Of a stretch of 64,000 nucleotides of DNA, positions 58,915 through 64,000 are shown piece after piece (position 1 is the first letter of the stretch; the number at the start of each line of letters is the position of its first letter). Origin of the DNA: JALZUV01 sp964654855 (GTDB lineage Bacteria > Pseudomonadota > Alphaproteobacteria > Rickettsiales > JALZUV01); NCBI GenBank assembly GCA_964654855.1, contig CAZZJS010000007.1, positions 62,001-126,000 of the forward strand, in the 5' to 3' direction. The position numbers and the translations under genes were made by a program. The notes under the pieces are model-generated. The model made no database searches. It was not told the origin of the DNA and worked only from the letters and a program-made list of their open reading frames with translations.

Positions 58915-61548
58915 TTACGCAGTCACGATGTCCGTTACAGTGATAGTACCTGTAAAGCCAGTAACATCTACTAGATAGTCAGTTGCCGCATCATAAGTTG
59001 CATCAGCAGCATCATTCAATACGAGGTAAGTGCTACCACCGAAATCAAAGATACCTGCAGCTTCAGCAGCAGCCAGAGCAACATCAGATGCCAAGAAGGC
59101 AGTTGCTGCAGCTGTTAAATTAGCCGCTGAACTAAAGTCGCTCGCAGTACCATCTACAAACACACTCGCATTACCTGAACCTGCAGTCGTCGTGAAGCTA
59201 AACGAGTCAGCATCCGCATCGAAGTCAGTAATAACGTCAGTGTTAGTATCATCAGATTGAGTAGCAGCTGTGTAAGTAATAACGTCTGCATCCGCACCTG
59301 TAGTAATGCTATCAGCAGCGTCACCAGACGTGATAGTATCAGCACCTGCACCTGAATCGATAGTCAAAGCACCTGTAGCACCTGTAAAGTCGAGTGCATC
59401 AGCACCTGCGGTACCTGTCACTGTTAAAGCAGCATCTGTAACACCAGCATTAACCGTCAATGAAGCAGCATCTGTTGCATCAATAGTTGTAATGCCTGTG
59501 CCATTTGTAGCTGCAGCATCAATAATAAATGCTCCTGCAGATGCTTCAATCACTTCAACTTCAGTAACGTTGGTGAATGCAACACCTGTCAAATTAGTCG
59601 CAGCAGTAAACTCCAACGTATCAACACCATCACCACCAGAAACTGTATCCATACCATCAAACTCAGTTTCATCAACGAACTGGAAAGTATCGTCTGCAGC
59701 ACCACCGACAATAACATCATCACCAGCACCTGCAACAAGCACATCAGCTGCATCACCAGAGACAAGCTGATCATCACCAGCACCACCTGTTAGAGTTGCC
59801 GCTGTATCAGTTGTGTTAGTAACAAGCACTGAACCACCACCTAGCGTTAGGTTAAGGTCGCCTGTGTAACCATCAAGGTTTACAGAACCATCAATACCAT
59901 CTTCAAGGAGAATACCTGCAGCTGAAGCCGTTACAGCAATCTCAGCAGCAGTTGCCATGTTAAGATCAATCGTTACAGCATCATCTGTCGAGTAGCCCTG
60001 TAGAATGAATTCTGCATCCTGACCTGCTGTGGTAGTAAGTGTTACAGTATCGTCACCAGCGGCAACATTGATAATACCTGTATCACCATCGGTTAGTTCG
60101 ATATCAAGAATATCATCACCCAAGCCACCGTTAACAGTCGCATCTAGGCCACCAGCAGCAATACCATCAGAATTGAATCTGATCGTATCAACACCGCTAT
60201 TACCGTAAATGGCAACTGTTTCTAGCAATTCACCGTTCTCAATAGCAATACCACTTGCCTCAACCGTGATTATATCATCACCATCACCCGTATCTGTTAG
60301 GCTGTTACCACCGTAGATAACAACGTCAGTTACGTCACCGATTGAATCTAGCTCGATAGTATCATTATCCCAACCACCAGCGATCGTGTAAGTACCACCA
60401 CCGAGATTGTTAAGATTATCACCGAGATCACGGATCAAATCGTCACCACGACCACCATTAGCAAACTGCACAGTACCGGCAGAACCTTGAAGAATGATAT
60501 CATCATCACCAGCATTACCATAGGCTTCTAGATTACCTTCACCTCCACGGATTGTATCAGAACCATCCAATGTATCTGTCAGACTTCCACTATTAAAACT
60601 ATCGAGATTACTACCACCAAAAACAGTGACGCTACTTGTAGCGTTTTGACCATCAAGAACGATACTATCATCACCACCGTTACCAAAGATTAGAGCATCT
60701 CCGCTAAAGCCTTCAGCGGTAGTCGTCGCACCAGCATCAGCCGTAGTTGTGATATCATCAATTGTATCGTCACCAACACCAGCATCGATAGTTTGTAGCT
60801 TGCCAACGGCAATGTTACCGATATTGAGATCATCATCACCAGCATTAGCAAAGATTGTCGCATTACCAGCATGTGAACGAATAAGTTCAACACCATCAGT
60901 CGCGTCCGTTTCACCGTTACCACCAAATGCAGTTACATTTGCATCATCAGTTGCCAAACTAAAGTTTAGAATATCATCACCTGAGTTACCATAAAGAACG
61001 AGATCACCTTCAGCGGCACCAGCATTTACGGTATCATTACCTAGACCCGCAAACACAGTCGCTGTTTCGCCTGCAGCAGTTGCACCAACGGCAATAATAT
61101 CATCACCTGAATTTGCAAAAACAGATACAGAACCTGTTCCGACCGTAATGTCGTCATTACCATCAGTTGTATCAGTAATGTTGGCACCACCGAAAATTAC
61201 ATCAGCACCTTCGCCACCATCAATTGTATCATCACCACCGAAGCCGTAAATTACATCGCCTGAAGCGGTACCGTTAAGCGTTTGGTTAGCATCATCTGCA
61301 ACCGTGTCAGTTGTATCGTCACCGATGAGCACTGCGCCGCCTGCGATACTAAAGTTAGTTGAAGCGATCTCTGCCAGTTCAACACCTGTTAGAGCAACAA
61401 AACCAACACCCTCAACAAATACTTCTAGGTTAGCTCCATTCTGCAAGAATGAAATAACATCGGATGGGTATGCGAGACTCAGAACATCAGCATCTACGTC
61501 GAATGCGATAGCCTGACCTATAAAATTATCAAAATTAAATGCGACCAT
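58915..61548 (-). CDS. S-layer-like RTX protein
   Basis: 877 aa, very acidic, with a single lysine (in VGKLQTID) and no cysteine. The N-terminus (MVAFNFDNFIGQ...) has no Sec signal. Long regions are RTX-type GxGxD repeats (about 85-660), interspersed with Ala/Thr-rich beta stretches (about 660-780). The C-terminus (FGGSTYLVLNDAADATYDAATDYLVDVTGF) resembles the secretion end of RsaA-type S-layer proteins. It contains GG-x4-TDT-x-DG-x-D inserts like those of the three other RTX proteins. AGAGG precedes the ATG. Alternative: a large adhesin or matrix protein. The adjacent exporter genes favour S-layer. Confidence 0.82.
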   Translation of the reverse strand: MVAFNFDNFIGQAIAFDVDADVLSLAYPSDVISFLQNGANLEVFVEGVGFVALTGVELAEIASTNFSIAGGAVLIGDDTTDTVADDANQTLNGTASGDVIYGFGGDDTIDGGEGADVIFGGANITDTTDGNDDITVGTGSVSVFANSGDDIIAVGATAAGETATVFAGLGNDTVNAGAAEGDLVLYGNSGDDILNFSLATDDANVTAFGGNGETDATDGVELIRSHAGNATIFANAGDDDLNIGNIAVGKLQTIDAGVGDDTIDDITTTADAGATTTAEGFSGDALIFGNGGDDSIVLDGQNATSSVTVFGGSNLDSFNSGSLTDTLDGSDTIRGGEGNLEAYGNAGDDDIILQGSAGTVQFANGGRGDDLIRDLGDNLNNLGGGTYTIAGGWDNDTIELDSIGDVTDVVIYGGNSLTDTGDGDDIITVEASGIAIENGELLETVAIYGNSGVDTIRFNSDGIAAGGLDATVNGGLGDDILDIELTDGDTGIINVAAGDDTVTLTTTAGQDAEFILQGYSTDDAVTIDLNMATAAEIAVTASAAGILLEDGIDGSVNLDGYTGDLNLTLGGGSVLVTNTTDTAATLTGGAGDDQLVSGDAADVLVAGAGDDVIVGGAADDTFQFVDETEFDGMDTVSGGDGVDTLEFTAATNLTGVAFTNVTEVEVIEASAGAFIIDAAATNGTGITTIDATDAASLTVNAGVTDAALTVTGTAGADALDFTGATGALTIDSGAGADTITSGDAADSITTGADADVITYTAATQSDDTNTDVITDFDADADSFSFTTTAGSGNASVFVDGTASDFSSAANLTAAATAFLASDVALAAAEAAGIFDFGGSTYLVLNDAADATYDAATDYLVDVTGFTGTITVTDIVTA

Positions 61549-61771
61549 TTGGAAAACCTCTTCCTTTATAAATTAGTAGTTTTTAGCCAATACCCACTCG
61601 GAAGTCTCCCCGAACAAAGCTTGGAAATCACATTAGTCATAACTGGGCTCAACCGAATTGCAAGAACAAATTAGGGCAAAAATCACCGCTTACCCTCGGG
61701 TTTATCGACCTGTTGCAAAAATGCCGAGTTGCGACCCTCTTGCAACGCGCATCAGCGCTTGAATAGCGCTA

Positions 61772-62458
61772 TTACTTTACAAATCTTAACATCTTTTGGC
61801 CCCGCGGGTGCTTCCATTCGCCTATTATCTCCAAATCCCAAGAAAGCTCGGAAATAGCATATTGAAAGTCCGCTACTCGATAATGGTACGGATCGCTCAA
61901 ACTCGTCGTAATAACAGGCTCGCCATCAATCGCACCATCTTGAGGGAAAGGCTCTTTGAGGGAGTGATTTTCCGGACATAGGAAGAAAGTTGCATAAAAA
62001 GCACCCCCCGCAACCATATGCGACTCCAACTGAGCTAAACATTGGCGAATATGGTTTAACGGTAAATGCGTAAACACGGATTGCGCGATTGCAAAATCCA
62101 CCGGCGCATCCAGATGCGAAAAGTCAAACTTCGCATTGGCCGCTAGGTTTATTTGCGGCAGCTTCAAACGAAGCTCATCGCTCAATTCTTGCTCATAGCC
62201 AGCCTGAATCAACTCTTGCGCTAAATCTTGCCCGTAATAGTTTCCTGCATCAAGATAATCGACGGCCAAGTGCCCAAAACGCAATGCGCCACACCCAATA
62301 TCCAACAACTTATGCTCTGGCTTCAACCCTTGGCTTTTCATAAAATCGAGCTGCAGTTGCCCCATTTCATCCCACAAGCCACCAATGGCCGCACGATGGC
62401 GCCCCTGCTCGACTTCATGTGTAATCGCATTCGGATCGTAATAGGCACTCGGTTTCAT
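61772..62458 (-). CDS. SAM-dependent methyltransferase
   Basis: 228 aa class I methyltransferase; the SAM-binding motif LLDIGCGALRFGHLAVDYL is at about 48-66, followed by YYGQDLAQELI and a FAIAQSVFTHLPLNHI motif. Its start overlaps the upstream ABC ATPase gene by four bases, so it probably modifies the exported polysaccharide, for example by capping chain ends as WbdD-type enzymes do. Target unknown. Confidence 0.82.
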   Translation of the reverse strand: MKPSAYYDPNAITHEVEQGRHRAAIGGLWDEMGQLQLDFMKSQGLKPEHKLLDIGCGALRFGHLAVDYLDAGNYYGQDLAQELIQAGYEQELSDELRLKLPQINLAANAKFDFSHLDAPVDFAIAQSVFTHLPLNHIRQCLAQLESHMVAGGAFYATFFLCPENHSLKEPFPQDGAIDGEPVITTSLSDPYHYRVADFQYAISELSWDLEIIGEWKHPRGQKMLRFVK

Positions 62459-63726
62459 AATGTTTTTACCTTACTGCTAAATTCTAAATCGGTGAGCCCA
62501 CCCAAAGTGATACCCTTTACGGTGCGCGGCGTGAGCACTTGTAGCTCCATCGCATCGACTTTGCGATGCAAATAGCGCTCATCGCCATCCACACTGCCCA
62601 TCACGCCCACATTCAAAAAGAACATACCGGGACATAAATGACAGGTAAAACTATATTCAACCTGCACAGAATTACCCGCTTTGGCTCGCTTTATCTTATG
62701 CTCGCCAAGGTTCAAGGTTGCCGCGGATACTTCCACACCGGTACGGTTTTTCAGCATCATCCCGCAGCAAATATCTTCTACATCCGCCTCAAATTGAATT
62801 TGATAGCGAATCTTATACTCTTTTCCCTGCGCCAGCGTCGTCACCGCTTTGCCATTTTTGGTCAGAATCTGCAAATCCTCAATACGGCCACCATTAGGCG
62901 CATATTCATGACCGGTTTTCGATTCCTTGGTCACCGTCAATTCAGGCTCCTCGCCCGTGATAATCTGCGTGAGCAGCGCCGCACGCTGATCTGCTGGAGC
63001 ATTTAAATAACGATGATACTCTTCGGTAATCAGTTTTGGCTCGCCATCCATGACCACTTCGCCACTATCGAGCCAAATCACGCGATCACAAAGCTGCACA
63101 ATAGCCTGCGTCGAATGCGATACGAAAAGAATCGATGTGCCACTTTCACGCATCTGCTCAATCCGGCGGAAACATTTACGCTGGAAGGCCTCATCACCCA
63201 CGCTTAGCGCCTCATCCACGATCAACACTTTCGGCTGCACTGCGGTTGCCACAGCAAAGGCTAAGCGCACCACCATCCCGCTGGAATAGGTCGAAAGCGG
63301 ACGATCGATAAACTCACCAATATTGGCAAATTCGAGAATGCTCTCAATCCGTTCTGCCATAATCTCCCGACTAAAACCGAGGATAGCGCCGTTTAAATAA
63401 ACATTCTCACGCCCGGTAAAATCAGGATTAAAGCCAGCACCCAATTCAAGAAGCGCAGCGACCGTACCATCAATATTCGCCTCACCCGTGGTCGGCGTCA
63501 GCGTACCAGCCAAACATTGCAATAATGTCGATTTACCGGAACCATTACGGCCAATAATGCCAATGGTCTGACCGTCTTCAATTTCAAAAGAGAGCGGCTT
63601 TAACGCCTCGAACCGCTTGCCTATCGCCGCTCCGCCCGGACGCAATAAGCTCCAAAGACGCTGACGCGGCGAATCATAGAGCATATAGCTCTTCGATAGG
63701 TTATTCACGACAATGGCAGAACTCAT
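62455..63726 (-). CDS. wzt: Polysaccharide ABC transporter ATP-binding protein (Wzt type)
   Basis: ATPase of an O-antigen or capsule exporter. 423 aa: ABC domain with Walker A IGRNGSGKST (about 57-66), the signature YSSGMVVRLAFAVA and Walker B VLIVDEALSVGDEAF. A C-terminal ~150-aa beta-sandwich domain (about 270-420), as in Wzt proteins that recognise the terminal cap of the glycan, follows. Overlaps the methyltransferase start and follows the permease gene by 63 bases. Confidence 0.9.
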   Translation of the reverse strand: MSSAIVVNNLSKSYMLYDSPRQRLWSLLRPGGAAIGKRFEALKPLSFEIEDGQTIGIIGRNGSGKSTLLQCLAGTLTPTTGEANIDGTVAALLELGAGFNPDFTGRENVYLNGAILGFSREIMAERIESILEFANIGEFIDRPLSTYSSGMVVRLAFAVATAVQPKVLIVDEALSVGDEAFQRKCFRRIEQMRESGTSILFVSHSTQAIVQLCDRVIWLDSGEVVMDGEPKLITEEYHRYLNAPADQRAALLTQIITGEEPELTVTKESKTGHEYAPNGGRIEDLQILTKNGKAVTTLAQGKEYKIRYQIQFEADVEDICCGMMLKNRTGVEVSAATLNLGEHKIKRAKAGNSVQVEYSFTCHLCPGMFFLNVGVMGSVDGDERYLHRKVDAMELQVLTPRTVKGITLGGLTDLEFSSKVKTL

Positions 63727-63745
63727 GAAACCCTACCCCTTGAAT

Positions 63746-63767
63746 AAAGAAGGGAGGCCAGTAGGCC
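63746..63767 (+). repeat. 22-bp dispersed repeat, copy 2
   Basis: Identical over 22 bases to 2051-2072. It lies in the 63-base space between the permease stop and the wzt start. To its right is a GC-rich hairpin-prone stretch (GCCCGCACGGGGC), then AATCATAAAA. An intergenic, hairpin-forming repeat family is likely. Confidence 0.65.
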
Positions 63768-63789
63768 CGCACGGGGCGCAATCATAAAA

Positions 63790-64000
63790 CTATAACACAT
63801 CCGCAAAGCCCTTTCTCACGCGCATAAAGAAAGCATAGCAAAATCCGGTAAAGACCAACGATACCGCACCGTAAAGCGCCAATGCCTTAAAGGCTGGCGT
63901 GCCACCCCAAAGCATCACTTCGCGTGCCTGAGTAATAATCAACGTCAGCGGATTAAGCGATAGAATCGGGCGATAGCTCTCCGGCAAAGCCTCAGGCGGA
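63790..64000 (-). CDS. wzm: Polysaccharide ABC transporter permease (Wzm type), C-terminal part
   Basis: The last 70 codons of an ABC-2 type permease; the 5' part lies beyond the window. The visible end ...PESYRPILSLNPLTLIITQAREVMLWGG, followed by one membrane helix and FFMRVRKGFADVL, matches the C-terminus of Wzm/TagG permeases (conserved NP and QAR residues). A TTG inside could be misread as a start, but the frame stays open to the window edge. Confidence 0.85.
   Translation of the reverse strand, partial: PPEALPESYRPILSLNPLTLIITQAREVMLWGGTPAFKALALYGAVSLVFTGFCYAFFMRVRKGFADVL

Overview
The window looks like one contig of an alphaproteobacterium of moderate GC. The evidence is a CckA-type hybrid kinase with several CtrA-like TTAA-N7-TTAA promoter sites, HpnC/HpnD squalene enzymes, a Cpa/Tad pilus operon, flagellar genes, a Caulobacter-like RTX S-layer/type I secretion locus, and a Rickettsia-type (eukaryote-like) isoleucyl-tRNA synthetase. 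A run of ten N (2077-2086) shows it is a draft assembly, probably from a metagenome. I cannot name the genus. I see no rRNA, tRNA, CRISPR array or insertion sequence.

Layout. 1-6.4 kb: the 5' part of ileS, mazG, a TPR lipoprotein, pyrB-pyrC and an adenosine kinase-like gene. 6.4-9.1 kb: a PHO-box promoter followed by a foreign-looking, Bacteroidetes-style repeat lipoprotein with its own terminators. 9.1-13.5 kb: leuA, a small lipoprotein, bdhA, a membrane protein and recA. 13.7-19.2 kb: two type IV prepilin-like genes, flgB-flgC-fliE, a nuclease-fold protein with altered active-site residues and a lone yejE permease. 19.3-26.1 kb: priA and atpHAGD, closed by a strong terminator with no atpC. 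26.2-27.6 kb: an RTX protein. 27.8-35.3 kb: metY, ppx, aat-aroQ, thiS, an unknown gene, hpnC-hpnD and nadK. 35.3-39 kb: two tandem M10 metalloproteases of RTX type with Cys/His-rich N-termini, and a YegP-like gene. 39.2-47 kb: cpaB-C-D-E-F-tadB-tadC. 47.2-55.5 kb: guaA, yfgM-like, bamB, der, flhB and cckA. 55.5-61.5 kb: a large acidic S-layer-like RTX protein with its type I exporter ABC and HlyD genes. 61.8-64 kb: a methyltransferase and an O-antigen-type ABC transporter, cut by the window end.

How it fits together. Much of the window serves the cell surface. Four RTX proteins share one unusual repeat insert and probably leave through a type I system such as the ABC/HlyD pair present here. 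The Tad machine, the prepilins and the flagellar genes are the kind of targets that CckA-CtrA controls in Caulobacter. I find CtrA-like sites with a well-placed -10 element upstream of both prepilins, flgB and one protease. Several genes (leuA, guaA, nadK, both prepilins) have a -10 element 6-7 bases before the start codon, so their mRNAs are probably leaderless.

The points most worth checking are the CtrA-site set including a secreted protease, the Cys/His-rich protease N-termini, the shared RTX insert, the foreign lipoprotein behind a PHO box, the missing atpC, and a 22-bp repeat that sits both at the assembly gap and at the end of the window.
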